The notes under the pieces are model-generated. The model was not told where the DNA came from. It saw only the letters and a program-made list of their open reading frames with translations, and did no database searches. From Cladosporium sp. IMV 00045 (Eukaryota > Ascomycota > Dothideomycetes > Cladosporiales > Cladosporiaceae), in NCBI GenBank assembly GCA_001931905.2, contig MSJI02000369.1, positions 22,341 to 86,340 of the forward strand: 64,000 nucleotides of DNA, in the 5' to 3' direction. Shown piece after piece: positions 10,851 through 22,952 of this stretch; the first letter of the stretch is position 1, and every line of letters begins with the position of its first letter. The position numbers were made by a program, and so were the translations under genes.

Positions 10851-11794
10851 TCAAGCCTTATCCCTCGGCATCTTTTCATACTCCCCCAACTCAACCATCT
10901 TCTCCCCATCCCCCTCGCCCCCCGCAGCAGAAGCAGCAGCAGACCTGCCACGACTCTTCATCATCAAAGACCCCCTCGTCTGCTTCAAAGCCAGCAAAGC
11001 CAGCGCCAGAATCCCCAAATGCAGCACGAGCAAGACCACGGGCGCGTACGTCGCGAAACGCTATTTGATCGCAAACAATAAACCGTCAGCTTTGGCGCAT
11101 CACACACGCGAAAAAACAGCACAAAGAAGCTAGGAACACATTGACGAGGAAGAAGAATGACTTACACTCTCCCCACAAACCCTCCCAAAGTCCCCAGGCA
11201 GACCGTCCTGGCTCCGCACTCCGCGGGAAATCCACCCGCACGTCCAGCTCTGCAGCGTGTCTCTCGTCGGGGCGCGGGCGTTGAGGACGAGCGGGAGGAC
11301 GGTGGCTGGGAGGGCGAGGAAGGTGGAGAGCAGGCTTGTTGTCGCGATTACCGTCGATAATGTCGGGAGCAGAGTTGCGGTTTTGAGGAGCTGGGGATTT
11401 GGTCAGCCTCACATCCATTTTCTACAGCTTTTCTTGTTTCTTCTTTCTTGTGTCGACGTATCGTCTTGGGGATCCCATTCGCATCGCAGACAAGGAGCAG
11501 ATCATCCAAGAAAGCACGAAAACATACCCCCAAAAGGCCCAAAAGCATCACCAGCATCGCCACACCATCAAGCAGCACTATCGCCGCGCTCGTGCCGACG
11601 ACGAGTTGCAAGCCTCGCAGGTCGAAGTGGCCGCGCCACAGAGGGAGGAGCCAGGGGTTGGTGGTTTGTTGCGAGTTGAAGAGGGAGAGGGTGCGGGAGG
11701 CGAAGGCTAGAGTGAGGAGGGAGAATAGGAGGGTGAGTGGGAGGAGGACGAGGAGGGGGAGGGAGATGGGGAGAGTTGGTCTGTGGGTGGGCAT
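10851..11794 (-). CDS. Four-pass membrane protein of unknown function, block A copy 1
   Basis: Three exons on the minus strand: 11794-11528, 11390-11166 and 11060-10851, giving 233 aa, all in phase 0. Donors are GTATGT and GTAAGT. Four hydrophobic segments are evident: about residues 9-35, 63-88, 90-125 (long, perhaps kinked) and 169-190. A loop between the third and fourth carries the cysteines WTCGW and RVCGE. The tail is Gly/Ala/Lys rich and probably cytosolic. The layout resembles small fungal four-pass plasma-membrane proteins, but I recognise no named family. It converges on the MIF-domain gene, with 383 bases between stops. Confidence 0.78.
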
Positions 11795-14323
11795 TGTTGG
11801 GTCGGTTTTGGTTGGTGGTGATGGTTGGAGGGTGTGGTAAAGGAAGGCGGTTTGCGTCTGATCGAAGAAAATCGATTGAAGAGTAGCAGAAGTGATCACG
11901 ACCTGTCTCTCCTGGCCACAAGATGGCGGTGGTGGTCACGCAAGAATCGACCAGGCCTTCTGGGCCTTACCTATCTATGTATATCAACAGCAAGACAAAC
12001 TCACTTACACCCACCCACCCACCCATTGAATCACCGCAACCGCCCTTGTAAGAAAGCACGTAAGCCTCCCTGAAGGCCGCATCAACAAGAACATACACAA
12101 ATCCAGTACCGTTCGTCAGCCATGGCGCTTAAAGCCCATCAAACCAGGACCTCACAAGCAAACGTTAGAAAAGCTTGTGCTTTTCGTCCTTACCAACACA
12201 CTCTGCGCGCGTAGAAACGCGTCCCCAATGGCCGCGGCCATTTCCAGCGCTGGGGGCCTGCGCGCGAAAGGCGAGATGGTAGACACCAAAAAAGGCTTCC
12301 TGTCGTACAAGGTCACACGCACGCAGGCGCTTGCATGCTTGCATGCTCAAAAGTCGCACAGGTGCGACGGGCGGATGTGATGTCTGCATGTATGCTGTGC
12401 AATGCGTAAGGTGGATAGGTAGGTATTTTTAATTATTACTCAGGTGAAGTCAACCTGGGCGGCTTCGGACGACGTTGATTGGGCGACTTTTGTTGATGAA
12501 GGGGGATTGTGCATGCAGCCAGTACCGGTACCGGGGATGGCATAGGCCCTCCGACTTGTCTCTTTTTCCGGGCGCTTGGAGGAGAACCACGAGCCATGGC
12601 GGGTAGTAGGTGCTGGACGCCTGAGGAGACATGGGCGGTTGTGGATTAGCAAGAGTGAACTTTGACTGTCTTGTGATACTGCAAGATCAAAATGTTTAAG
12701 GATCAATCAGAAGAAACAGAAAGCTCAGCATATCCAGGTGCGCAACTTCATGCAGACAACTACATAATTCTTCCAGTGAGCACCTCAGGAAAACAGATTA
12801 CTTCTCTCGTTTATCTAGCAAGAAAGAAGACGCGTAATAACCCTTGCATACAAGTAGGGAACATGAGGAATAAACCATGGATCATGGGAACTAACAGATA
12901 CACGAGACAGTACACAGATACCCGGCCTCCGGCCGCGCAAACCCCATACACCTCTTCTCCGCGCCCCAAGGAAACAAAAGTGATAGTAGTAGCGCAAGTA
13001 GTGACTAAGTATGCATCCGGAAAAAGCAAAAAAGATCTATCACCCAAGCGAGAAGTTCCAAACATATTAAATACATGTACCTGGTCAAAATCGGCCACAT
13101 GGCCGCGAAGCGAGCGAAGCGAATCAAGGGTCTCGCGAACTCGCAGGCATGTCACATGTGGGCAGGGTTTGACGTGTTCCATTTCCGCAAAAAATGAATT
13201 AATAATTGGCAAAAGCAACGTTTCCCCGATAAGCGTGCCCTTCCCCAACTCTCAACATCCCTGTCCCTGTCATTGCTCCTTTTTCCTTGTTGCTCATGTT
13301 ATCTGTGTGTTTGAGATTGAGGAAGCGGATCAAAGGGCGAGGGCTTGGGGTGGAGAAAAGTCGAATTGGCGAGACAGGGAAGCGAAGGGGGAATGCCGAG
13401 GAGGCCGAGACGTCAGGTTCGACTTTTGGTATTTGAGGATTGGCAGTTCAGGTGAGGTTTTTGGGTCGTGGAGGAAGGGTTCTGCGATGATAGTACGTGC
13501 CTTTTTGAGTCGAGATGTCACTGTTGAGGGAGTGAAGGGATGGGGATGGAGATTGGGGAGTACTTCCGCACGGTAGGAGTATGGTTGCACATGTATGTTC
13601 CAGGAAGGCGAAGGGCGGGCACGAAATGCAATGGATAAACTTTTTGTTCCTGCCTCTTGCGTGGCTCATATATACTTGAAAGGTTGTCTTCCAGAAAAGC
13701 ACTAAACAATAATAATGATGATTGATAGGTAGGTAATACAATCCATCGGTCGAAACCGAAGGAAGAATGTTAATAATGAAATCAATCCAAAACCAAAACC
13801 AAAAATTGCCGTTGACCAAAAACTGCCGTTTCCCGTTAAATTCCAATTTAGATTTCCCATAAAAACCCCGTCTATCCAGCAAAAAAGAGTAATGAAATAA
13901 GCAAAGAACCCGCGCGATCTATGGTGTGGGTATATCTCTCGAACGAAATCGGAGAAGTAAAATAAAGAAAGAGATCGCTAAAACGCTAAGAGTAAGCAAA
14001 AGGATGACTCGACCCGGTCTTGATTCCTGTTCCTGTCCAGAGGACGAGGGAGGGAGCAAGGGACGGGAGGAGTAAGAAGCGGAAAGGTCGCTAAAGTCGC
14101 AGGACTGCAAAAAGGTGTTTGAAAATCGATAGTGAGATCAGGAACCGTGTTCGTCTGATTGCTCTTCGCCGATAGCTGCTGTTGATCGTTGTGTCGGCGA
14201 TGTGTGTGGTGTAGAAATGGCTTGACTGCGTGCTGTGTAATCGTGTCGTGCGTTATTTGTAGAAGGTAGTGAGGGGATTTTTTGGATGTTCGTTCACTTC
14301 GATCACTCTTGGTCGACCCGAGT
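11795..14323. other. Intergenic region of block A, copy 1
   Basis: 2.5 kb with no supported gene. A 294-codon plus-strand ORF at 12692-13576 is broken by indels in copy 2, so I treat it as chance. The part next to 14323 should be the FYVE gene 3'UTR. Confidence 0.55.
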
Positions 14324-15461
14324 TTAGAAGGTGCTCCAGACCATGCCGCCCTCTGAGCGCGCCATACTGCCAACGACCATGTTGGGATCTTGTTTGACGT
14401 GTTGCGGGATGGGCAGACCAGGCTTCGCAGTGTTGCCGGAGAAGGAGCTAGTCATAGACCCGGAGAGGCTGGAGGCGCGAGAGTGACGCAGCTTCTTAAT
14501 GGTGCGCCATGCGCGGAAGCAGGCGTCACATGCTTTGCTCTCGGTGCCACTGGGGTTGTAGCGGGCGTTCTGGTCAAGAGGGACGGTGCGGGTGAGGTGA
14601 GATGCGCAGACGACGTCGCCACAGCGGCGGCAGTGGTGCTTGCGGAAGTACCACGTGAAAGCAGTCGAACACAGCGCACAGGACTCGGCAGATTCATTAG
14701 GCTGAAAGGGAGATGTTAGTAATTGGTCATTAAGGTCAATTATTGTGATGCAAGGGGATGTGCAGATGTGCGCGTGATCAGGCACGACCCGCTTTGCGCC
14801 CGTGTGAGACCATGATGATTGAGATTGCGTGACACCTTGCGTGCTCCCCGGGGTCGCTCATATAAAAGCGCGATATCGCTCACGGATCAACGCTCTGCAG
14901 CACCACATCTTTCTGCACCTGTCGATCGGTGCTTCGAAAATATCCAAGGCTCCCAATCGACTGCAAATAAAATAACGAAGACGAGAGAATGTTGAAACAT
15001 ACCTTCCAGTGGGCAATAGTCGGCGGTCCAGTCACTTCACCATACTCCTCATCGATACCTTCGCTGGCGGCTCTGCTCAACCCTTGACGAAGCAAGTCCA
15101 AATCCGACTCTTGTGCTGATGAAGTAGGAGCTTCAGTCATACCCATGCCAAAGTTGCCACTATCGAAGCTGTTCTGCTTGCTGGAGGGCGGCGTATCTGG
15201 GGCGCGAGGACCAGGGATGTCTTTGGGTCTTGAGGACTCGGTCGGGCGAAGACATGCGGGGGTGTAAAGAGGCTGTTTCTGCGGACGCAACTGACGGACG
15301 TGAAGATGCGAATGATAGCTTGTAGGCGACTGATTTGACGAAGGAGGAGTCTGAGGCGAAGTGCTGTTCGGGTGGTAGGATTGAGGAGGTGAGGGAGTGG
15401 TGTTTTGTCCCATAGTGTACGGACTATTACTCGCAGCGCGAGGGAAGGCGGTCGCCATCAT
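14324..15461 (-). CDS. FYVE-type zinc finger protein, block A copy 1
   Basis: Two exons on the minus strand, 15461-15003 and 14701-14324, giving 278 aa. The intron is 301 bases with donor GTATGT and acceptor CAG. Residues 1-153 are Ser/Pro/Thr/Gln rich and probably disordered. Residues about 158-218 form a FYVE-like finger with the CxxC pairs CALC, CRRC and CDAC and the basic core RKHHCRRCG that in this family contacts phosphatidylinositol 3-phosphate. A short Ser-rich tail follows. It is therefore probably targeted to endosomal or vacuolar membranes; that is inference from the domain. There is no RING, kinase or Vps27-like part. The start is the first of two adjacent ATGs; no upstream in-frame ATG exists in either copy. 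Confidence 0.88.
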
Positions 15462-15542
15462 GTTGAGATGTGTTGGCGGGAGAGTGGGAAACGCGTTATA
15501 TCATAGAACGATATATCGTTTCGGCTTCTTTGATCGATTGAG

Positions 15543-15562
15543 NNNNNNNNNNNNNNNNNNNN
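15543..15562. other. Assembly gap (20 N)
   Basis: Twenty consecutive N. It lies exactly at the right end of block A copy 1 and 3' of the visible start of AHA1. The missing part of AHA1 alone should be roughly 1 kb, so 20 is unlikely to be the true gap size. Confidence 0.97.
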
Positions 15563-15624
15563 CTGGTCCACTCGCTCACATCCTTGTTCACCCAGTGCCA
15601 GTTGTTGGGGTTGTGGAGAACCAT
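15563..15624 (-). pseudogene. AHA1: AHA1 (Hsp90 co-chaperone) 5' fragment, cut by the gap
   Basis: On the minus strand an ATG at 15624 opens a frame reading MVLHNPNNWHWVNKDVSEW. This is the highly conserved N-terminus of Aha1, the activator of Hsp90 ATPase; yeast Aha1 begins with nearly the same NNPNNWHWVDKN motif. Twenty codons plus two bases are visible before the N run. The rest of the roughly 320-codon gene is nowhere else in the window. The gene itself is probably intact in the organism; it is listed here as a fragment because of the assembly, not because I see a mutation. Confidence 0.85.
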
Positions 15625-16531
15625 ATTGGCCGATTGACTTCAAAAACGAAGCGAAGAACTTCACTACAATGTTCTGAGTGTCGGTTAGCGAATGTACGAT
15701 CAAGCGTATTGTTGATGTGACAATGCAATGGGTGACGGTAGATCAGGACTGAACAACTTGTGTTCGCAAAGCTTATCCGCAGCAAAAAGAGTACAAGTCT
15801 TTCTCGGACTGGTGCCAGCTGGTGTTTCATCTTCGCAGTGATGGGAGGGGTATAGGAGGGGGTAATTGCATACCTTTGTTGATTATGCGACTGGAGGATC
15901 TCGCTCACAACGCCAAGGGGTATCAAAATAAAGAAAGTACAGAAAACTTAAGGAAAGGTCGTGAAGGGGAATTGATTATCTGCGTGATTTTGTGTAACGG
16001 GAGAAGGATCTAGAAAGAAGCTGGACGAAGAAGAAAGTCGAGTTATGCTCCATCTATGCCAAGACATGCTAGCTTCATTTGGACGTTTGGTGAGCTTTGT
16101 TCAGATGTAGCCGTCTGCCTTGACTTCTTCACGATGAGGTCGTTGCAGGTTGAAGATGATATAGGTAGACTCGATGCCTGACTTGGTCCGGCGTCTATTG
16201 GTCGTCGTTAGTGTCGAGGACATGCTCAATTGAAGGTTTTAATCACGAACGGCGAAAATTGTAGCGACGCTCAGACTATCCTCGCTTTTGCTTCGAGCAT
16301 AATCTTATGCCTTCCGAGTCAACCGAGGTGCTATAAGCGTCAAGGAAACACCAAACAGCCATTGAATCATTTTGTATTTGGCGAACAAGCTCCGTGGCTT
16401 AATGAGGCGATACGTCCCAAGCTTCGATCACGCCATAGCGATCAATGTAAGATACTGTATAACCACCAACGCCTCGCTAAGAAAATCAACAGACTACCTG
16501 AATAAAACCCACTAGTCCAGTCCTAGACAGC
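15625..16531. other. Intergenic: AHA1 5' flank and RFC4 3' flank
   Basis: About 0.9 kb with no supported gene. It should hold the AHA1 promoter and the RFC4 3'UTR. I saw no convincing heat-shock element in it. Confidence 0.5.
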
Positions 16532-17698
16532 TCAATGAGTTGGGACAGCAAAAAGCGATGGCTTCATGTTGAGTTTGCAAAGCTTCGCAACACAGCCGGC
16601 CAACTGCAAGTATGTCTGCATTCCTTCAAGGATTCGCATGTGCGTGAAGCCGATCTCGCGGACGAACTCAAGCTTGGTGTGCTCACTGAGAGATGGAATC
16701 GTCTTGGTGACTTTGAACATGCTGCTGATGATGTCGTGAGAGGAGTAGCCAAGGGTCCTGCACGAATGTTAATAAGATGGATCTGGTAAAAGCCAATAAG
16801 GATGTGAGAACTCACCATAGATCCTTGAGGATCTCGAGCGCTGCGTCAATCTTCTGCTCCTGGCAGGCCTTGATCATAGCTTGCACCTTGACCGGGTGCG
16901 GACTGTCGACGACACGGAAAACATTGTCTCCACTAACGAATCCGAATCCAGCAGAGGTCGACTGTAAGTTGTTGATTGCTTGTCGCATGTCACCCTCCGC
17001 GCTGAAGACGAGTGCAGCAATACCGTCGTCGCTGTACTCTACGTTCTCCGCCTTGCAAATCTGATACAGTCTCTTCACGAGCTGCGCATCCGTCAGGCGG
17101 GAATACCGTAGGATAGCACAACGCGACTGAAGCGGCTCGATGATCTTATTTGACTGGTTGCAGGCAAAGGCAAATCGTGTTGTGCCCGAGTAGATTTCCA
17201 TTGTTCTTCTCAGCGCTTGTTGTGCACCGCTGGTCATACTATCTGCCTCGTCCAGAATGACCAGCTTCTGTCGACCAGCAGGCAGTGTGACCTTCTTTTG
17301 CGCAAAGCCCTTGATTCTGTTCCTCACCACATCGATACCGCGCTCATCGGATGCGTTCAGCTCGAGCACAGCTTCTTTGTATGCGTCACCGAGCAGCTGA
17401 CGTGCCAGACATAGGACTGAAGTGGTCTTGCCGATACCAGGCATGCCGCTGATAATGACGTGGGGCATGTTTCCATCTTTCGCGATAATCTTCAGGCGTT
17501 CGATAGTCTCGGTGTTGCCGACAATGTCGTCGAGAAAGACTGGGCGATATTTCTCGACCCTGGTAACCTGTTAGCCCGTGTTGGGTGCAAGAAAGATGAG
17601 CATACATACCAAGGTAGTTCGTAGTTTGCCGTTGCAACTTGGGTGTTTGCTTTGACGCCATTGTTTTCAGCATCTTTTGAAGATTCTGCGCGCGCCAT
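16532..17698 (-). CDS. RFC4: Replication factor C subunit 4 (clamp loader small subunit)
   Basis: Part of the RFC complex that loads PCNA onto primed DNA, and of the alternative clamp loaders. Three exons on the minus strand: 17698-17610, 17559-16816 and 16757-16532, giving 352 aa. Junction codons restore LPWVEKYRP and LKDLWTLGYSS. AAA+ features: Walker A GMPGIGKT at residues 68-75, Walker B region VILDEAD, sensor/RFC box with the arginine finger in [11 protein letters not shown], and the collar domain in exon 3 ([19 protein letters not shown]). The match to yeast Rfc4 (human RFC2) is close along the whole length. Divergent from the GH47 mannosidase, with a 415-base shared promoter region. 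Confidence 0.96.
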
Positions 17699-18113
17699 TT
17701 TCGTGTTGATCTGGTGAATGTCGTTCTCAAGGTGGTGTCACGGCTCGAATGGATGTCGGTTTACATATTCGAAGGTCCAACATCGGGCTTGACGTTCGCG
17801 TCGCGCACAAATTGGAGGTTGCGCGCGATCACGTGAAGTCACTTTGTCCGATGCCCAGCATTCTTGAGCTCGACGAACATGTGCCTTGCCAGCAAGAGCA
17901 TATGCATCACAATGATTCGCTCGACATTCTCTGTTCACATGGATGTTGGCCAGAATCTGCATTGCGTACTGAGATAATTTTGTCATAGTCAAGCCTTGCA
18001 AGGTGCTCTTTCCACATCACTCGTATCGTCATTTCAGCTCTCAAGCAGATGTTGACGTCCTAGACCTTTGGAAACACCGCGATACCACCCATGCCAACGT
18101 GACAAGGAGAGAC

Positions 18114-19934
18114 ATGTTCTCCGTTCAGCGCTATGCGCTCTACTTCGGGCTGGCCGTGTGCATCCTCATCACCATCAACTACTTCCGCACGGACTTCTTG
18201 TCGACACAGTACAACACCCACATTTCTAGCGGAGGCATAGGCAAACCTCAGCATCTTGGGGTGTCACCGGCAAATGCTCGATTTCAGTGGCAGACAGTGC
18301 CGACCAACTACCCTGTCGAAAGCCTCACTCCACTGCCCACGGCAAGACCTCAGAAGCTTCCCAAGGTTCAATTTGACTTTCCGCGAGAAAGTAAAGAAAC
18401 CGCCTCAAAAAGAAAGGAGCGTCAAGCAGCAGTTCGCAAAGCGTTTGAACGCTCCTGGACAGCTTACCGCAAACATGCGTGGATGCACGATGAATTAGGA
18501 CCGATCTCTGGGGGCACCAAAGATGGCTTTGGAGGATGGGCAGCCAGTCTGGTCGACAATCTCGACAACCTCTGGATCATGGGGTTTAAATCGGATTTTG
18601 AACAAGCCCTCTCTTCCTCTATGAACATTGATCTGGGCTCCGCGACCACAGACAGCATCAACGTCTTCGAGACTACCATCCGCCACCTGGGCGGTTTCCT
18701 GTCGTGCTACGAATTATCAGAGGATGAGCGTTGTCTTCACAAAGCAGTCGAGTTCGGCGAGATGCTTTACAAAGCCTTCGATACACCGAACCGAATGCCC
18801 ATCACGAGGTGGAGACCCAAGGAAGCTCTCGCAGGCAAGCAGAAAGCCGATGAGGGTGTTCTCCTCGCCGAGCTAGGTTCTTTCACAATGGAGTTTACAC
18901 GCCTGTCAATGTTGACGGGCGATGCAAAATGGTATGATGCTGTCGATCGCATCACAAGACTGTTTGCTGCGCAGCAGAGTAAGACGCAATTGCCCGGCAT
19001 GTGGCCGGTTTCTGTCAATGCTGCGATGCAAGATCTCACATCGGACACTTGGTTCACCCTGGGAGCTATGGCAGACTCCGTATACGAGGTAAGTCAATCG
19101 GCGTGCATGATAGATGACAACTGCTAATTTGTACTCTAGTATTTCCCCAAAATGCAAGGACTGCTCGGCGGTGTTGAAGCAGTATACAGGCAGCTGTACA
19201 TTGGAAGCATGGCGACAGCCATCAAGCACACAATCTACCGCCCGATGGTTCCCGACGATGCCGATATCCTCATGGCTGGTGGCGCCCGTGCATCTTTCGA
19301 CATGCCATCGGTACTCGATCCAAGAGGCGAGCACCTCTCCTGTTTCACAGGCGGCATGTTCGCACTTGGTGGCAAAATCTTCGACCTTCACGAGCACGTC
19401 GAGATCGGGCGGAAACTCACCGACGGCTGCATCTGGGCCTACAACGCCCTACCGTTGGGCATGATGCCCGAAGTGTTCCACATGGTGCCGTGCAAGGACA
19501 AGATGGACTGCAAGTGGAACGAAACACTATGGCGCGACAGCGTGTACACAGGCCAACACACGCCGCCGAAGGGATTTGCATCTATTAGCGATACGCGCTA
19601 CATCCTGCGTCCCGAAGCGATCGAATCTGTCTTCATCATGTACCGCATCACGGGCGAGCAGAAGTACCAGGACCACGCGTGGGACATGTTCAACGCCATT
19701 ATCAACGCGGCGGAAACTCCTCTCGCGTACGCTGCTCTTTCGGATATCACGCACACGCGAGCGGAGCTGGACAAAGGGCTCATTGAAATCCGCGTGGACA
19801 GTATGGAAAGTTTCTGGATGGCGGAGACGCTGAAGTATTTCTACCTTATCTTCAGCGAGCCCAGTGTTATTAGTTTGGATGAGTGGGTTTTCAATACCGA
19901 GGCGCATCCGTTCAAGCGCACTGTAGCGCGCTAG
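18114..19934 (+). CDS. Class I alpha-1,2-mannosidase (GH47)
   Basis: Two exons, 18114-19088 and 19140-19934, giving 589 aa. The 51-base intron has GTAAGT and TAG. It is a type II membrane protein: a six-residue cytosolic tip, a membrane anchor at about residues 7-24, a stem, then the catalytic domain. GH47 marks include KDGFGGWAASLVDNLDNLW, FETTIRHLGG, the paired cysteines in exon 2, RPEAIESVF and the end motif FNTEAHPF, whose Thr binds the catalytic calcium in this family. Such enzymes trim mannose from N-glycans in the ER/Golgi. Pezizomycotina carry several GH47 paralogues, so I do not assign MNS1 specifically. The start is the first in-frame ATG. Confidence 0.94.
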
Positions 19935-20161
19935 AATGCCGTCGAAGAATGGAATGGAATTTAGCACGCTTCCCATAATCAGAGCTTAGGTTTGCTTGTG
20001 AGACCAGGTGAACGGTATTGCATCACGATCGAAACCCTTGAAACGCAACCAGCATCATATCCCATCAAAGCGTAAATCCAATATCATAAATATCATACAC
20101 ACACTCACATCCCACAACCAACCCCTCCCCTCCCCTCCCATCCCATCCATAAAACAAACGC

Positions 20162-20649
20162 CTACTTCTTCTCCCCACCCAACTTCTCCTGCACCTTCCC
20201 CCCAATGGTACCCTGCTCCGTGAAATTCTTCCCAATCATACCACCCTCCGAGAGAGGCCCTCCAATTTTCTCAGCGGTACCGCCGACCGCGCCATCTTTG
20301 GTGAAAGCGCCGCCAATAGCGCCCTTCTTGTCGAAAATCGAGGGGCCTTGCGTGGTGTCGGTGGTTTTCTCGCCGGGCTCGGAGGAGAAGACTTGGCCGC
20401 CCTGTTTGTTTGAGGGGATGGTTAGTGGGGTCCTTGCGGGTGTGGAATGATGGCGGTGACGATATGATGTGACTTACCCTGCCTTGAATGTCGGCTTTGG
20501 CGTCTTCGTGGATGCCTTGGGTGAATTCGGTGTCTTTCGTGGCGCTGAGGGGAGTGTCAGTTATTGTGGATGGCGAGGTGATGGTGAGTGGATTGGACCT
20601 ACGCGGAGGCACCGCGCTCCATGGCTTTGTTTGAGGTGTCGCCGTCCAT
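20162..20649 (-). CDS. Small glycine-rich repeat protein, block A copy 2
   Basis: Three exons in the positions of the copy at 5887-6368, start ATG at 20649, stop TAG at 20162-20164, 117 aa. The frame is intact. Compared with copy 1 the C-terminal repeat units carry several amino-acid changes: Leu to Gln in the first codons of exon 3, then Ala to Glu, Ala to Met, Gly to Gln and Ser to Thr. The N-terminal part is unchanged. The G-x-[IV]-G spacing survives in most units. Function unknown. Confidence 0.78.
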
Positions 20650-22952
20650 TTTGATGATTTTATTATTGATTGATGCAGAAGGATCGATTGGAGTGGATTG
20701 ATGAATTGATGAAGATGAATTTGACGGTTCGATAATGCTTTGAAGTACGAAATTGTGGTCAGTTGAACTGATTGAAGACGTAGCATCGAGACACAGGACT
20801 GTCATATACGTGTAACACTTCCACAACAGTATGTGATGATCTAATCCAAACATACGCATCATCCGAACATGTCGAGGGCGTCATGCTGCGTCATGAGAGG
20901 GGATTGTATTCGTTTGTGGTGCCTTACTGGCCAGTATGTCTTAAAAGGTCCATGGCTCGTCTGGATATTCGTCACATGATCATGGATATTCTGCAGCTGT
21001 ATCCGTGTGTGAGTGTAGCTGTTTGCCTTTGATGCAAGAAGAGTAGGGGTCTATGAGCAGAGGTAGTGGCAACGCTGATGTCGACGCTAGTCTGGCTTGA
21101 TATCGGATCGCGTGTCGGGCCCTTAGGGCAGACTCGAATCTGTAGTTTTCCATAGTCAGTTGCAACAGATTACCTCGTTATTTCATCTATGTGTTTTGCT
21201 GCATTGTTGTCTATTTTGGTATATACGTGTATGGCAGACGCGGTGCAGTAACATAAGAATCGTTGCACCCACCCAGCCAAGCACATCGTATGTCGCATAT
21301 CGCATTATCTGGTACCGGAGTTCAACCTTTCAAGGTTGAGAAACACCAGCGGACAACTCTCCGGGCTAGAGATTTGCGATAATGCGAGTTCGACCGCTTC
21401 GGAGAGTCGGCATCACATGGGAGTAATATGCGCATATGTTAATATTGCTATACGTGGTAGATGAGCTGCTCGAGTCATGGATAGCTCCCACAGTCCCCTT
21501 CTTAATCCATGTCGCTCGGTGACGGTGCCGGATCTACTATGGAGTTTATGGTCCAAAGGGAGGGTTTCTCGCGGGTCCGACTCGTAGCTCAAAGCGGTAA
21601 GTGCAGGAACACGGTCAAGATAGACATGCCCTACGGATCACAGATTGCAGTAGCGTCTCACGCTAGAAAAAGGTGGGCCGCTTTAGTGAAGAAAAGCCGA
21701 TCTTTGGATCATGAAGCAGAGCTTTGAAGAGTGAGGACGTAGCGTACCGTGGACTCGTCACATCTGTTGCAATGCCCAGAGATGCGCGATATGAAGAGAC
21801 CCGAGATCTGCAGAGCCATGAAGAGCGGCGAAAACGGCCGGCGATGTTGATCGTGATAGCAGTAGTGACGGAAGAGGTGATATCCTGCAGCCGCCAACTG
21901 TCAAACGTTCTCGTGTCGTGCAGAAGGCGGTAAGAAAGGATGAGGACCAGCGCAGAGCACAGCAGCATAGCACGCATGCCGGACATTGCTCTACCAGGGT
22001 GAATTATCTCATTGGCTGTGCCCCCTGGTCTTTCACAATCGCCAGATCTGCAGGAACTTAATCAGGCATCGCACGGGCATATGGGTGATGATGCTGAGCC
22101 TGCTATTTTGAGGGGCCGAAGTACATGTGTGAGAGGCATGTATGTATGTATGTATGCACTCCTGTACCTGCACCAATCCCCTCGACATCTCACAGGAGTA
22201 GAGTACCACGAATACGGGCAACAGATCAGATAGGCTTCCGACTCGACCAGTCTTTGGCTCTCGCGTGAAAAGCCTCCCAAGGTTTCGGAAACGCGACACG
22301 TTCTTTTCTTCATGTCTCACCCAACGAATCGTGTGACGATGCGACATGTCTTGACTTTGCCGGCATAGCCAAACGAGCGCCCACCCACTGCCACCCCACC
22401 CATAGTCGCTCACTTTAGCACCTCATCAGTCCGCCGCTATCATATGCTAAACATCACCTCTCCCTCCCGCCAATCCGCTTGGAGGATGCTCAGGCCTGTT
22501 GCTGCAACATCCTCATGTGGTTTGAGCGCTCAATGAAGCCGTTTTGCCCTCTAAGACATCTGCTCGCCCCAAGCAGACTCTTATCTGTCTCCTCACCGTC
22601 GACCGGCATCCTCTTCACCTTCTCATCATACTCTTCCTAATACCATACCATAATCTTTCAAGCAGAACACTTTCACAGCAAAGCCCACACCTCAGCCCGC
22701 ACAATCTCCACAAGAACCACAACCTGATCCCGATCGGCTCCTCCCAGAGTTTGCAGGGTCGTCTCAGCCGCCGTTACAGCCCTTTTCCGGCATAAGCTAT
22801 AACTTTACCCATTGGTCGACCAGATTCGGTAATCGTAAAGCCTGTAACAAGGTTGTTACTCTCGCCAGAACCTTGTCGTCGCTCCCCAGCCAGCTCGACG
22901 CGCCTCTAGTTTGCGCCCACCCACTCGGCGCCAGCTCCTACTTCTAGCCCTG
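20650..22952. other. Long divergent intergenic region of block A, copy 2
   Basis: Counterpart of 6369-8671. It contains the conserved nested inverted repeat (21300-21387) and the ATATGCGCATAT palindrome (21426-21437). A 107-codon minus-strand ORF at 21663-21986 has an early stop in copy 1 and is not called. Confidence 0.6.
21300..21387. other. Nested inverted repeat, copy 2
   Basis: Outer arms 21300-21309 and 21378-21387, middle arms 21315-21320 and 21359-21364, inner hairpin TCAACCTT/AAGGTTGA. All arms are identical to copy 1. The four differences from copy 1 fall in loops or spacers, including the two-base centre of the inner palindrome (TG in copy 1, TC here). Confidence 0.45.

Larger units (their letters stand above)
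5754..15542. repeat. Segmental duplication block A, copy 1 (about 9.8 kb)
   Basis: Collinear with 20021-29947 in the same orientation. It holds four genes in the same order and strands, with the same introns and the same intergenic sequences. In 240 hand-aligned coding bases (from 8641) I counted 7 differences; in 120 intergenic bases (from 6601) about 10. Homology fades in near 5754 and becomes strong from about 5887. On the right it runs unbroken to the last base before the N run at 15543, so the true right edge is not visible. Confidence 0.95.

Noticed and set aside
12692..13576. 294-codon plus-strand ORF in block A copy 1
   Set aside because: The matching region of copy 2 (about 26970-27870) is broken by indels in every frame, while true genes of the block are open in both copies.
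14324..14785. Alternative FYVE start at 14785 by reading through the intron
   Set aside because: The read-through frame is shifted in copy 2 by a one-base difference just before the acceptor, so it is not conserved.
14850..14880. TATAAAAG on the plus strand inside the FYVE intron, also in copy 2, as a promoter for an antisense transcript
   Set aside because: A single TATA match in a 300-base intron with no open frame or other promoter sign downstream is weak evidence.
18003..18113. N-terminal extension of the mannosidase from 18003
   Set aside because: It begins with GTG; the first in-frame ATG is 18114 and gives the type II membrane anchor expected for GH47.
21663..21986. 107-codon minus-strand ORF starting with a hydrophobic, signal-like stretch in copy 2
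   Set aside because: In copy 1 the same start reaches a stop after about 44 codons because of frame-changing differences, and no shared splice model rescues it.
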